Source: an uncultured Chitinophaga sp. (GTDB taxonomy: Bacteria; Bacteroidota; Bacteroidia; Chitinophagales; Chitinophagaceae). From it: a DNA stretch of 64,000 bases. The DNA lies in NCBI RefSeq assembly GCF_937874145.1, contig NZ_CALNBI010000433.1, positions 6,880-70,879 on the forward strand, read 5' to 3'. Shown in pieces: positions 53,055-62,733 of the stretch. Below the pieces are notes generated by a model. It saw only the letters and a program-made list of their open reading frames with translations. It was not told the origin of the DNA and did no database searches. Every line of letters begins with the position of its first letter. Position 1 is the stretch's first letter. The position numbers and the translations under genes were made by a program.

Positions 53055-55244
53055 ATGTTCCGCCGCTGGATATTTTTCTGTTTGATATTCATTTCCAACA
53101 CATTAAGGTCGCAAAACATTCCGATCGGCCAATGGCGGGAGCATTTCCCGGCACGGCAGGCCATTGCCGTTACAGCCGGCGGCGGCGAAATTTTCTGCGC
53201 CACGGCGTACGGGCTCTTCTCTGTCTCCACCGGCGAACACGCCATCACCCGCTACGGCAAATCCACCGGCCTGCACGACGCCGGCATCTCCGCCATGGCC
53301 TGGCACGAAGGAACAGCTACCCTCGTCCTGGCTTACCGCAACGGCAATATCGATCTCCTGTCGGACGGCAGGGTGACCAACCTCCCCGAGGTGCTCCAGC
53401 GCCCCGGAGCGCCGGACAAAGCCGCCCGTTCCATCCTCATTACGGGCGACAAAGCCCTCCTCCCCCTGCCCTTCGGCATCATCGCCATCGACCTCCGCCG
53501 CCGGGAAATCACTGACACCTGGACGCCGGGCTTCCCCATCACTTCCGCCACCATCTTCCAAAACGATATCTACGCCGCCACGCCGCAAGGCGTCTTCCGC
53601 GCGCCGCTCACCGCGCCCAACCTGGCCGACCCCTCGTACTGGAACCCACTACCGCCGCTCCCCGCCCCCGCGCAACAACTGGCCGCCGGCAGAAACCTGG
53701 CCGCCCGCGTGCAGGACACCCTCTTCCGTTTTGGCAACGGCGCCTGGGAAAAGTGGATACATGACCGCGGCACGATCACTTTCCTGCAGTCCAACGGCAA
53801 CATCCTGTTCGCTGGGCTCCCGGGCAAGGTGCTCCGCATCGACGGCATCGCCGAGACTACCTTCGCCCATAACCTCCTTGCCTCTCCCGCCGGCGCCGTT
53901 GAAACTGGCAATTCGCTTTGGCTGGCCGACCGCCGGAACGGCCTGACCCTCCATGAGAACAACACCTTCACTTCCCTCACGCCCGACGCCCCCGAAGGCA
54001 CAGGCGCCGGGGCCCTGCTTGCTTACAACGGCGCAATCTGGGCCGCGTCCGGGAGCGTCAGCGATAACGGGACTCCTTCCGGCAACGCCCTCCCGCTTTC
54101 CGTGTTCCGGGAAGGCGAATGGGCGCAGACGGGGAAAGCAATCCCCGATGCCGTAGCCCTGGCGGCGGGGAACGGGAATGTGTATGCGGGGTCCTTTGGC
54201 GGAGGGGTCTCCACCTTCCGCGACGGCGCTTTAACCCTGGAAGAAAAGCCCCTGGGCCGGGAAAACTTCGCCGGGCTCGCGGCCGACGCGCAGGGCAACC
54301 TGTGGGCTTCCGCCTACGGCGCTTCGCAGCAACCGCTGCTCGTAAAGCAGCCCGGTGGCGGGTGGACCGGTCTCACTATCCCTTTCTCCCTTCCATCAAA
54401 CGCTCTTTCCCAAATCCTCACCGACTTCAGCGATCAGCAATGGATCGTATCCCCGCAAGGCGGAGGCGTGGTCATCCTTCACCCCGGCGCAAACATTGCC
54501 GACTCCCGCGACGACCGCTGGAAACAGCTCCTTTCCGGCGCAGGCCGCGGCAACCTGCCATCTTCCCAGGTGTATTGCCTCGCGCAGGACCGCGATGGCT
54601 GGATATGGATCGGTACCGCCAGGGGCATCGGCGTGGTGCAATGCGCACCCGACATCATGGCCGCCAACGCCTGCGAGGCCTGGCTGCCGGTGGTGCGTAC
54701 CGATAATTTCGCGGGATATTTATTTCAGAACGAACAGGTATTGACGATAGCCGTCGACGGCGCCAACCGCAAATGGGCCGGCACGCGGAACGGTGCGTGG
54801 CTGGTTAGTGCCGATGGTAGCCGGATACTGCAGCATTTCCATACCGGCAACAGCCCGCTGCCGCACAACACCGTTCACCGCATCGCCATCGATCCGGTTA
54901 CGGGCGAAGTTTTCTTCGCCACGGAGGGAGGCCTTGTTTCCTGGCGCGGCGAAGCCACCGAAGGCAGCGAAACCCAGGAGGCCGGGCCACTCGTCTTTCC
55001 CAACCCCATACCCTCCGGCTACAGCGGCCCTGTCGCCATCCGCGGCCTCGTGCGCGATGCGTATGTCAAAATCACCGATGTAACGGGGAAACTGGTGTTC
55101 CAGACGCGGGCGCAGGGCGGCCAGGCCATCTGGAACGGGAAGGATTATACCGGGTTCAGGCCGCAGAGCGGGATCTACCTCGTTTTAGCCAGTGATGCTG
55201 AAGGGAAGGAAAAAATCGTGACGAAGCTGGTATTTATCCGCTGA
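53055..55244 (+). CDS. porZ: PorZ-like type IX secretion protein (two propellers plus C-terminal domain)
   Basis: A 729-residue exported protein. After a signal peptide (MFRRWIFFCLIFISNTLRSQ) it begins IPIGQWREHFPARQAIAVTAGGGEIFCATAYGLFSV, and continues with LVLAYRNGNIDLL, the PorZ N-domain pattern. Two beta-propellers of the ligand-binding-sensor type fill ~20-640 (NLWASAYGASQQPLLVKQPGGGW, GWIWIGTARGIGVVQC, NRKWAGTRNGAWLVSADG). The last ~85 residues are a type A type IX secretion signal (VFPNPIPSGYSGPVAIRGL, ending IVTKLVFIR). In Porphyromonas PorZ is part of the surface attachment complex with PorU and feeds A-LPS to the sortase. recO follows 17 nt downstream. Confidence 0.85.
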   Translation: MFRRWIFFCLIFISNTLRSQNIPIGQWREHFPARQAIAVTAGGGEIFCATAYGLFSVSTGEHAITRYGKSTGLHDAGISAMAWHEGTATLVLAYRNGNIDLLSDGRVTNLPEVLQRPGAPDKAARSILITGDKALLPLPFGIIAIDLRRREITDTWTPGFPITSATIFQNDIYAATPQGVFRAPLTAPNLADPSYWNPLPPLPAPAQQLAAGRNLAARVQDTLFRFGNGAWEKWIHDRGTITFLQSNGNILFAGLPGKVLRIDGIAETTFAHNLLASPAGAVETGNSLWLADRRNGLTLHENNTFTSLTPDAPEGTGAGALLAYNGAIWAASGSVSDNGTPSGNALPLSVFREGEWAQTGKAIPDAVALAAGNGNVYAGSFGGGVSTFRDGALTLEEKPLGRENFAGLAADAQGNLWASAYGASQQPLLVKQPGGGWTGLTIPFSLPSNALSQILTDFSDQQWIVSPQGGGVVILHPGANIADSRDDRWKQLLSGAGRGNLPSSQVYCLAQDRDGWIWIGTARGIGVVQCAPDIMAANACEAWLPVVRTDNFAGYLFQNEQVLTIAVDGANRKWAGTRNGAWLVSADGSRILQHFHTGNSPLPHNTVHRIAIDPVTGEVFFATEGGLVSWRGEATEGSETQEAGPLVFPNPIPSGYSGPVAIRGLVRDAYVKITDVTGKLVFQTRAQGGQAIWNGKDYTGFRPQSGIYLVLASDAEGKEKIVTKLVFIR

Positions 55245-55249
55245 TAACC

Positions 55250-55257
55250 GATTTTTG
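55250..55257 (+). promoter_or_regulatory. Candidate -7 element (GATTTTTG) of recO
   Basis: One mismatch to TAnnTTTG, ending 4 nt before the ATG at 55262. Confidence 0.3.
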
Positions 55258-55261
55258 CGGC

Positions 55262-55996
55262 ATGTTGCACAAAACACCGGGCATCGTGCTCCGCACCGTC
55301 AAATATGGAGACACCAGCGTGATCCTGAGCATCTTCACGGAGCTGTTCGGGATACAGTCCTATATCGTGAACGGGGTCCGCTCATCCCGCCCGAAAGCGG
55401 CCAAGGGCAACATCCTCCAGCCCGGCAACATCCTCGATCTGGTGGTATATCACCACGAACAGAAAAACATCCAGCGGATTTCCGAATTCAAACCGGGACA
55501 TATTTATACCACCATGCACGTGAACATCGTGAAAAACACGGTGGCGCTCTATCTCATCGAGTTATTGCAGAAATCCCTCCGGCAGCCGGAACCCGATCCC
55601 GAACTATACCACTTCACCGAAAAGGTGTTCCGCGCCCTCGATACCGAAAACACCGCCGTAGCAGCCAATCTGCCCCTGTTCTTCACCCTCCGCTTTGCTG
55701 CGCATCTCGGGTTCCATTTCGCGGGGCATTACTCGGAGTTCACGCCCTACCTCGATCTCGCGGAAGGCACTTATGTGGACCTGCCGCCGCACCACACCAA
55801 TTATCTCGACGAAACCAACAGCCAGCTGACCGACAGGCTGCAGAATATCCACCACATCCCCGATCTCGAGCATGTGCTCATGAACAAGGAGCGCCGGCGC
55901 AACCTGCTGTACGCGTACCTGGATTTCTACAAGCTGCACCTCCCCGATTTCAAGGAACTGCACAGCCCGCCCATCCTGCACGAAATACTGGGTTAG
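55262..55996 (+). CDS. recO: DNA repair protein RecO
   Basis: A 244-residue recombination mediator that helps load RecA on SSB-coated gaps with RecR. The N-terminal OB fold is visible (MLHKTPGIVLRTVKYGDTSVILSIFTELFGIQSYIVNGVRSSR), followed by the helical domain (ALYLIELLQKSLRQPEPDPELYHFTEKVFRAL, LPLFFTLRFAAHLGF). The zinc-finger Cys cluster of other RecO proteins is absent, as in many Bacteroidota. Length is typical. The gene starts 17 nt after porZ and its stop overlaps the lpxH stop on the other strand by 4 bp. Confidence 0.93.
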   Translation: MLHKTPGIVLRTVKYGDTSVILSIFTELFGIQSYIVNGVRSSRPKAAKGNILQPGNILDLVVYHHEQKNIQRISEFKPGHIYTTMHVNIVKNTVALYLIELLQKSLRQPEPDPELYHFTEKVFRALDTENTAVAANLPLFFTLRFAAHLGFHFAGHYSEFTPYLDLAEGTYVDLPPHHTNYLDETNSQLTDRLQNIHHIPDLEHVLMNKERRRNLLYAYLDFYKLHLPDFKELHSPPILHEILG

Positions 55997-56766
55997 GCTT
56001 CTTCCGTTTTGTAATATTTCAGTTCGGTAGTAGTGCCGTCGAACACGGCGTAGGAATGATAATTCAGCCAGTCGCCCAGGTTGATGTAGCGCGTATTGTC
56101 CGCCAGCCTGAGATCGAGCGGGAGGTGGCGGTGGCCGAAGATGAAGAAATCGAAATGTTCTTTCTGCAGGATCTCGCGCGAATAGATCGCCAGCCATTCT
56201 TCGTTTTCCCCGAGGAAGGTCTCCAGCTTCTCGCCGGTGGCGGCCCTGCTTTTCCGGCTCCAGTAGTTGGCCATGGAGATACCCCAGTTCGGCGGAATGC
56301 ACGAAAACAGGAAACGGCAAACAGGATTGCGGAAGATTTTCTTTAGAAACTTGTACCCATGGTCGCCGGGGCCCAGACCGTCGCCATGGCCGATATAGAA
56401 TTTCTTGCCGCCGATCTCGTATTGGCGCGGCTCGAAATAGACGGGGATTTCCAGTTCCTGCTCGAAGTAACCGTCCATCCACATGTCGTGGTTGCCGATG
56501 AAAACGGTGATCCCGATGCCTTTGTCGCGCAGTTCGGCGAGCTTGCCGAGCAGGCGGGTGTAGCCTTTGGGAACAACATGTTTGTATTCGAACCAGAAAT
56601 CGAAGATATCGCCCACGAGGAAGATGTGTTGCGCATCGCGGGAAGCATCGTCGAGCCACTGCACGATCAGTTTCTCCCGCTGGCGGCTGCGGGCCATATC
56701 GGGGGCGCCGAGGTGGAAATCAGAAGCGAAGTATACACGTTTGCCAGGTGGCAGATGGATGTTCAT
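55993..56766 (-). CDS. lpxH: UDP-2,3-diacylglucosamine diphosphatase
   Basis: A 257-residue metallophosphoesterase that makes lipid X in lipid A synthesis. The metal site is complete: DFHLG (~16-20), GDIFDFWFEYKH (~52-63), GNHDMW (~94), then GHGDGLG and GHRHLPLD (~200). The lipid-binding helical cap with SRKSRAATGE fits the LpxH family, and the length is standard for the LpxH of Bacteroidota. The start ATG at 56766 is used. A 16-bp perfect hairpin lies just upstream, and a TACATTTC box ends 10 nt before the ATG. The stop overlaps recO. Confidence 0.9.
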   Translation of the reverse strand: MNIHLPPGKRVYFASDFHLGAPDMARSRQREKLIVQWLDDASRDAQHIFLVGDIFDFWFEYKHVVPKGYTRLLGKLAELRDKGIGITVFIGNHDMWMDGYFEQELEIPVYFEPRQYEIGGKKFYIGHGDGLGPGDHGYKFLKKIFRNPVCRFLFSCIPPNWGISMANYWSRKSRAATGEKLETFLGENEEWLAIYSREILQKEHFDFFIFGHRHLPLDLRLADNTRYINLGDWLNYHSYAVFDGTTTELKYYKTEEA

Positions 56767-56779
56767 GGTTCGTTATGAA

Positions 56780-56821
56780 ATGTAAAATGCAAAAGTGATG
56801 AAATCCTTTTGCATTTTACAT
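56780..56821. repeat. Perfect 16-bp inverted repeat between the LUD gene and lpxH
   Basis: ATGTAAAATGCAAAAG (56780-56795) pairs exactly with CTTTTGCATTTTACAT (56806-56821) around a 10-nt loop. It is AT-rich and lacks a T-tract on either side, so it is not a typical terminator. On the minus strand it ends about 13 nt before the lpxH start and includes the likely -7 element. Confidence 0.8.
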
Positions 56822-56849
56822 GTATCGTTATCTATTGTATGTGAAGTAG

Positions 56850-57485
56850 TTATTCATCGAGGAGGAAAACGTACACTTCCTTCGGCCCGTGCACCCCTAC
56901 TACGAGTGTTTTCTCGATATCGGCGGTACGGCTGGGGCCGGTGGCGAAAGAAATCATCGAGGGCAGGTTGCCCTGGTATTTCTCTTTCATGCGCTGGATG
57001 CCATCTTTCACATCGAACACGAGCTGGTGGCTGAAAGCCACTACCAGGTGAACGGGTGCGAACACGGGCAGGGCCCTGCCCGAAGGCTGCGCCGCGCTCA
57101 TGACGATGGAACCCGTGCGGGCCACCAGCATTTCGCAATCGGTGATGGCCGCGTCCATTTCCGTCATATCGCCTACGTTGAGGTAAGCGGGATTGAACGG
57201 CTGGAGGATGGCTTCCACGCCCGGCGTCTTGCAGTGAATGTGTTTCCACTCCTTGTTCTCCACGAGAGACTGGAGGTTGTCTGCCAGTTCTTCACGGGAA
57301 GAGCAGAAGATGAATTTGCCCTGCAGTTTGGAAAACTCTTCCGCGAACTTCAGTTCGAGGCCTTCGTGTTCCGTTTCGAATACGGAATTATTGCCTTCCG
57401 CATGCGGGAACGGGAGCTGTACGGGCTGGCTGAGCGCGTTGCGGACCCTTTTCAGGATGTTTTCTTTGGCGGGAGATACTTTCAT
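56850..57485 (-). CDS. LUD-domain protein (LutC/YkgG family)
   Basis: A 211-residue protein of the lactate-utilisation (LUD) family. The signature is SMISFATGPSRTADIEKTLVVGVHGPKEVYVFLLDE at the end and ARTGSIVMSAAQPSGRALPVFAPVHLVVA (~130-158). The classic function (LutC of the LutABC lactate dehydrogenase) is unlikely because no lutA or lutB is near; the gene follows ftsH at 5 nt. A LUD gene beside ftsH and rsfS is, to my memory, a recurrent Bacteroidota arrangement, so a different role connected to membrane quality control is possible. Confidence 0.85.
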   Translation of the reverse strand: MKVSPAKENILKRVRNALSQPVQLPFPHAEGNNSVFETEHEGLELKFAEEFSKLQGKFIFCSSREELADNLQSLVENKEWKHIHCKTPGVEAILQPFNPAYLNVGDMTEMDAAITDCEMLVARTGSIVMSAAQPSGRALPVFAPVHLVVAFSHQLVFDVKDGIQRMKEKYQGNLPSMISFATGPSRTADIEKTLVVGVHGPKEVYVFLLDE

Positions 57486-57490
57486 GGTAC

Positions 57491-59533
57491 TTAGTCCTGG
57501 TCTGTTGTTACGTTAGCCGGGGAAGGGTTCACGATGTCGGAAGGGTGAACGCCTTCCACACCGATACCTGCCTTGGTCGGGATATGTTCTTTGTGCGTAT
57601 CGTACGGCCGTTTGCCGATGAGGCGTTCCAGGTCGTCTTTATACAGCACTTCTTTTTTCAACAGTTCTTCCGCCAGCAGTTTCACCTGGGGCAGCTTGTC
57701 GGTCAACAGCTGCTTGGTGCGCTGGTACGCTTTGTCGATCAGGATACGCACCTCATCGTCGATCATTTTCGCGGTTTCCTCGGAGTACGGTTTGGTGAAC
57801 GATTGCTCGTTGTTCGGATCGTAGAAGGAAACGTTGCCCACTTTGTCGTTCATACCGTAGACGGTCACCATGGCATAAGCCATCCGGGTGATCACCTGCA
57901 GGTCGTTTTGCGCGCCGGTGGAGATCTTGCCGAACACGATATCCTCTACCGCACGGCCGCCAAGGGTCATGCAGATATCGTCCATCAGTTGTTCGGTGTT
58001 GTAGAGATATTGTTCTTTCGGGAGATACTGCGCGTACCCGAGCGCGGCAACGCCACGTGGCACGATGGTCACTTTCACGAGCGGGTTGGCATGTTCGAGA
58101 TACCAGCCGCAGATGGCATGCCCGGCTTCGTGGTAGGCGATCACTTCTTTCTCTTCCGGAGAGATGATTTTGTTTTTCTTCTCGAGGCCGCCGATCACAC
58201 GGTCGATGGCGTCGTTGAAATCTTCCATTTCCACTTCGTTCTTCCCTTTACGGGCGGCGATGAGTGCGGCTTCGTTACATACGTTGGCGATGTCCGCACC
58301 GGCGAAACCGGGGGTCATGGAAGCCAGCTTCTTGATGTCGAGGTTGGGCGACGTCTTGATGGGCTTCAGGTGTACGTTGAAGATATGTTCACGGCCGAAG
58401 AGATCGGGTTTGTCGATGGAGATCTGGCGGTCGAAACGGCCGGGGCGCAGCAGGGCGCTGTCCAGCACGTCGGGCCGGTTGGTGGCGGCGAGGATGATGA
58501 TGCCGCTGTCGGTCCCGAAGCCGTCCATTTCCACGAGGAGCTGGTTGAGGGTGTTCTCCCGCTCGTCGTTGGACATCATGACGTTCTTGCCACGGGCGCG
58601 GCCGATGGCGTCGATTTCGTCGATGAAGATGATACAGGGGGCTTTTTCGCGGGCTTGTTTGAACAAGTCGCGGACGCGGGAGGCGCCTACGCCTACGAAC
58701 AGTTCCACGAAGTCGGATCCTGACATGGAGAAGAAGGGCACCTGCGCTTCGCCTGCCATGGCTTTGGCCAGGAGGGTTTTACCGGTACCGGGAGGGCCTA
58801 CGAGGAGGGCTCCTTTCGGGATTTTACCGCCGAGTGCGGTGTACTTCTTCGGGTTTTTGAGGAAATCCACGATTTCCATCACTTCCACTTTGGCTTCGTC
58901 GAGGCCGGCAACATCGTTGAAGGTGATGTTGACGCGGGTGCCTTTGTCGAAGAGGGTGGCTTTGGATTTGCCGATATTGAAAATACCGCCGGGCCCGCCG
59001 CTTCCGCCGGAGGGGCCGCCCATTTTACGCATGAGCAGTACCCACATGCCGATGAGCAGCAGGATAGGCAGCAGTATTTGCATGAGTGGCTCGAACCAGG
59101 CCGTCCGCGGAACGTAGGATACGTTCATCTGGTCGGCCAGCGGCATACCGTCCTGCGCGCGGTCGAGTTCTTTCTGGAAGCTTTCCACGCTTCCGATGGT
59201 GAACTGGTAGTGCGGTCCGGGGTTCTGTGCGCCGAGCTTTCCTTTGGCTACTTCAGAGTATTGGGGTTGGCTCAGGCGTTCTTTCTTGATGTATACTTCC
59301 ACCAGCGCTTTATTCACCACTACCAGCTTTTCCACGTCGCCGGTGCGGAGAAAGCGTTGCTGGAATTCTTTGAAACCGGACAGTTCCTTGGGTTGACTGG
59401 AGAACGGCAGTACAAAATTCATGGCCAGCAGGGCAATGCCGATGAAGGCGTACACCCAGTAGATGTTGAACTTTGGTCCTTTCTTCGGTGTCTTATCCGA
59501 TCCCTTGCTATAGTTATTGCCTCCTTTTTCCAT
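57491..59533 (-). CDS. ftsH: ATP-dependent zinc metalloprotease FtsH
   Basis: A 680-residue membrane protease that degrades damaged or short-lived proteins. The start is the ATG around 59533 ([14 protein letters not shown]); a longer frame reaching 59725 is antisense to the rsfS tail. Two transmembrane helices ([19 protein letters not shown] and [20 protein letters not shown]) flank a periplasmic domain. Then come AAA+ motifs: Walker A GPPGTGKT, Walker [28 protein letters not shown]. The zinc site is HEAGH (~420) with the third ligand Asp further on. The C-terminal tail is [13 protein letters not shown]. It is preceded by rsfS and followed 5 nt later by the LUD gene. Confidence 0.96.
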   Translation of the reverse strand: MEKGGNNYSKGSDKTPKKGPKFNIYWVYAFIGIALLAMNFVLPFSSQPKELSGFKEFQQRFLRTGDVEKLVVVNKALVEVYIKKERLSQPQYSEVAKGKLGAQNPGPHYQFTIGSVESFQKELDRAQDGMPLADQMNVSYVPRTAWFEPLMQILLPILLLIGMWVLLMRKMGGPSGGSGGPGGIFNIGKSKATLFDKGTRVNITFNDVAGLDEAKVEVMEIVDFLKNPKKYTALGGKIPKGALLVGPPGTGKTLLAKAMAGEAQVPFFSMSGSDFVELFVGVGASRVRDLFKQAREKAPCIIFIDEIDAIGRARGKNVMMSNDERENTLNQLLVEMDGFGTDSGIIILAATNRPDVLDSALLRPGRFDRQISIDKPDLFGREHIFNVHLKPIKTSPNLDIKKLASMTPGFAGADIANVCNEAALIAARKGKNEVEMEDFNDAIDRVIGGLEKKNKIISPEEKEVIAYHEAGHAICGWYLEHANPLVKVTIVPRGVAALGYAQYLPKEQYLYNTEQLMDDICMTLGGRAVEDIVFGKISTGAQNDLQVITRMAYAMVTVYGMNDKVGNVSFYDPNNEQSFTKPYSEETAKMIDDEVRILIDKAYQRTKQLLTDKLPQVKLLAEELLKKEVLYKDDLERLIGKRPYDTHKEHIPTKAGIGVEGVHPSDIVNPSPANVTTDQD

Positions 59534-59604
59534 GATCGTTCGCTCCTTTACGAATGAGAGTTGTCGTTTTATATAAATAATTAATACAAAACCGGGGGTT
59601 TTGT

Positions 59605-60009
59605 TCAGTGATCGAGGTGTTCCATGCGTTCCGCATCGCTCCACATCTCTTCCAGGCCATAGAATTTGCGGGTTTCGGGAATGAAAATATGCACTACGAT
59701 GTTGACATAATCCACCAGGATCCACTGCTGGGCGGTGAACCCTTCGTGCTTGTACGCAGACTCGTCCGTGTTCTTCTTCACTTCCTCCTCCACAAAATCC
59801 GCTATAGCCTTAACTTGGTTACTGGAATTGGCCTCACAAATGATAAAGAAATCAGCTACCGCTTCAGGGATCTTTCTGAGATCAAGGGAAACGATGTTCT
59901 CCCCTTTTTTCTCCTGTATGGCCTTTATGATGGAAGTAAAAATCTTGCTGTTTCTGTTAACGCGGGTTACCGCCTTTTTCCTGCTGTTCAGTATGGTCAA
60001 GGGTGCCAA
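59605..60009 (-). CDS. rsfS: Ribosomal silencing factor RsfS
   Basis: A 134-residue factor that binds L14 (uL14) and blocks 30S-50S joining in starvation. The family core is visible: IIKAIQEKKGENIVSLDLRKIPEAVADFFIICEANSSNQVKAIADFVEEEV and EGFTAQQWILVDYVNIVVHIFIPETRKFYGLEEMWSDAERM. No ATG precedes the core; the start is a TTG at 60009, or a second TTG at 60000. A TATTTTTA box (60026-60033) fits the first. ftsH begins 71 nt downstream, so they are probably cotranscribed. Confidence 0.93.
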   Translation of the reverse strand: MAPLTILNSRKKAVTRVNRNSKIFTSIIKAIQEKKGENIVSLDLRKIPEAVADFFIICEANSSNQVKAIADFVEEEVKKNTDESAYKHEGFTAQQWILVDYVNIVVHIFIPETRKFYGLEEMWSDAERMEHLDH

Positions 60010-60164
60010 TAAGTGCTGTTTTTGTTAAAAATAGTCTTTAATCTTCAAAATTACTAAACCGGGGCCAAAATATAACGCCGGTCTATATGCTGGAAGACGG
60101 ATGAGCCGGTAAAATATTGTTAAAATGATGGTAATTTGCTCATTTTACAGTTAAATCAGGATTT

Positions 60165-60905
60165 GTGATAGGCTTTCCGTTTCACGTGCTCAATACGGTA
60201 GACAGCACCAATAACTATGCCATGGCCCGGGTGGCCGAAGGCCCCGTAACAGCAGGTTCCACGTGGTTCGCCATGGAGCAGACAGCGGGGAAAGGACAGC
60301 GCGGCAAACAGTGGCGCTCCGAACCCGGGGAGAACATCATGCTCTCCACCGTTCTCCAACCCGCCTTGGGCCTGCATCAGCAATTCATGCTCAGCGTAGC
60401 CGTGGCCCTCGGCGCATTCGACTTCTTCCGCAAATACGCCGGCGACGAATCCCGCATCAAATGGAGCAATGATATTTACTGGCGTGACAGAAAGGCAGGC
60501 GGCATACTTATCGAGAACGTTTTGCGTGGAAGCGTCTGGCAATATGCCATAGCGGGGATGGGCCTCAACATCAATACGCCCCACTTCCCCGATGAGCTTC
60601 AGAACCCCGTTTCCCTCCGCCAGATCACCGGCCGGGAGTGGGACACCATCGAGCTCGCACAGGACCTCTGCCGCCATCTCGACAAACGCTACCAGCAACT
60701 CAGTGCCGACACCTATCCCGCCATGCTCACCGATTACAAATCCCACCTCTACCGCATGGAGGAACCCGCGCTCTACCGCATCAACGGCGAAATCTTCCAG
60801 GGCGTCATCCGCGACGTACTGCCCGACGGCCGCCTGTGCCTCGAAAAGAACAAAGAAATACTGGAACTGGGATTCGGGGAAGTAGAATTCGTCTTCACCC
60901 GGTAA
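60165..60905 (+). CDS. birA: Biotin--[acetyl-CoA-carboxylase] ligase
   Basis: A 246-residue class I biotin protein ligase (no DNA-binding domain), which attaches biotin to acetyl-CoA carboxylase. The start is GTG at 60165. Motifs: NTVDSTNNYAMARV, WFAMEQTAGKGQRGKQWRSEPGENIMLS (the biotinyl-AMP loop GKGQRGK), SRIKWSNDIYWRDRKAGGILIEN with the biotin Lys, YAIAGMGLNINTPHFPD, and the C-terminal SH3-like domain ending FGEVEFVFTR. A terminator follows, then a curious echo of the gene's last codons (see findings). Confidence 0.93.
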   Translation: MIGFPFHVLNTVDSTNNYAMARVAEGPVTAGSTWFAMEQTAGKGQRGKQWRSEPGENIMLSTVLQPALGLHQQFMLSVAVALGAFDFFRKYAGDESRIKWSNDIYWRDRKAGGILIENVLRGSVWQYAIAGMGLNINTPHFPDELQNPVSLRQITGREWDTIELAQDLCRHLDKRYQQLSADTYPAMLTDYKSHLYRMEEPALYRINGEIFQGVIRDVLPDGRLCLEKNKEILELGFGEVEFVFTR

Positions 60906-61346
60906 AACTGGAAAAAGCCAGTAAAAACTGGCTTTTTGGAGAAGTGGAATTTGTAAAGACAAACGCGGTATCTTCTCCAAAAATGCCAGCCACGGGACTG
61001 AGCCCATGATTTTGGTCGATAAATGGAGGAATACAAGATGGAACTTCTTTTCGGCTTATCCAAATTAAATATTGCAACAAACGATGCAATTCCTTGCAAA
61101 TTCAACGCAACAGCAGGAAAGCAATTCGTTTTTTCCCGCGAAAACAGGTTACATCCGGTAACCGGTTAGTACTGTATCCCTACTGTATCTGTACTATACC
61201 CCTGCTTAGCCACTACCGCGCTCGGGTGTCAACCTATTTCAGGACGCTATCCATATGGTTAGAAATTTGTAACTATCTGTTTGATGACCGCAATCTGCCC
61301 CAACTTCCGAAACGTAAATTTGTTATCCATTAAATCCTATTCGAAC
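60906..61346. other. Intergenic region between birA and the aldo/keto reductase gene
   Basis: It contains the birA terminator, a sequence at 60935-60961 whose translation (FGEVEFV-K-T) repeats the end of BirA, and an AT-rich stretch with short TACTGTAT-type repeats around 61170-61195. I see no credible gene; frames at 61094-61333 look like chance. Confidence 0.4.
60912..60938 (+). terminator. Intrinsic terminator of birA
   Basis: AAAAAGCCAGT (60912-60922) pairs with ACTGGCTTTTT (60927-60937) around a 4-nt loop. Confidence 0.85.
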
Positions 61347-62312
<966 letters not shown>

Positions 62313-62324
62313 TACCCCGACAAA

Positions 62325-62366
62325 AAAAACAAACAAGGGCTGCCCCGCATCGGAGCAGCCCTTGTC
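62325..62366 (-). terminator. Intrinsic terminator of the SUI1-family gene
   Basis: ACAAGGGCTGC (62333-62343) pairs with GCAGCCCTTGT (62355-62365); the A-rich run to its left gives a T-tract on the minus strand. Confidence 0.75.
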
Positions 62367-62386
62367 CATTCCGGTGTAACCGGAAA

Positions 62387-62719
62387 TTATTTCACGTTAT
62401 ACCCCCAGCCTTTCAGCCACTGGAGCACTTTCTCGCGGTAGTCGCCCTGGATGAGTATCAGGCCGTCTTTCGCGGAGCCGCCGGTGCCGCATTTCGTTTT
62501 GAGTTCCTTGCCGAGCTTTTCCAGGTCGGCTTCCGTGCCCACGAACCCTTCCACTACGGTCACTGTTTTACCGGCGCGCTGCTTCGTGTCGAGTTTCACG
62601 CGGAGGCGTTGCTCCGCAGGGGCCAAAGTGTCCTGTTCCTGCGGCGTTTCTTCGGAATACGAGTAGTTGGGATCCGTGGAATAAACGATCCCGTTGGAGG
62701 CGGATTTTTTCTTGCTCAT
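62387..62719 (-). CDS. SUI1/eIF1-family translation factor (YciH-like)
   Basis: A 110-residue protein of the eIF1/YciH family. The ATG at 62719 (MSKKKSASNG) is supported by a perfect TAAATTTG box ending 6 nt upstream. The N-terminal ~35 residues are an acidic, disordered tail (STDPNYSYSEETPQEQDT). The SUI1 fold is VKLDTKQRAGKTVTVVEGFVGTEADLEKLGKELKTKCGTGGSAKDGLILIQGDYREKVLQWLKGWGY. The archaeal and eukaryotic relatives check start-codon choice; the bacterial role is not settled. It is separated from the YegS-type gene by 11 nt on the same strand. Confidence 0.92.
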   Translation of the reverse strand: MSKKKSASNGIVYSTDPNYSYSEETPQEQDTLAPAEQRLRVKLDTKQRAGKTVTVVEGFVGTEADLEKLGKELKTKCGTGGSAKDGLILIQGDYREKVLQWLKGWGYNVK

Positions 62720-62725
62720 GGCATA

Positions 62726-62733
62726 CAAATTTA
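62726..62733 (-). promoter_or_regulatory. -7 element (TAAATTTG) of the SUI1-family gene
   Basis: A perfect TAnnTTTG ending 6 nt before the ATG at 62719, at the 3' end of the YegS-type gene. It suggests this gene has its own leaderless transcript despite the short gap. Confidence 0.5.

Noticed and set aside
61094..61333. A 79-codon plus-strand frame before the aldo/keto reductase gene
   Set aside because: Low-complexity, no domain or signal, and it overlaps the region expected to hold the reductase promoter.
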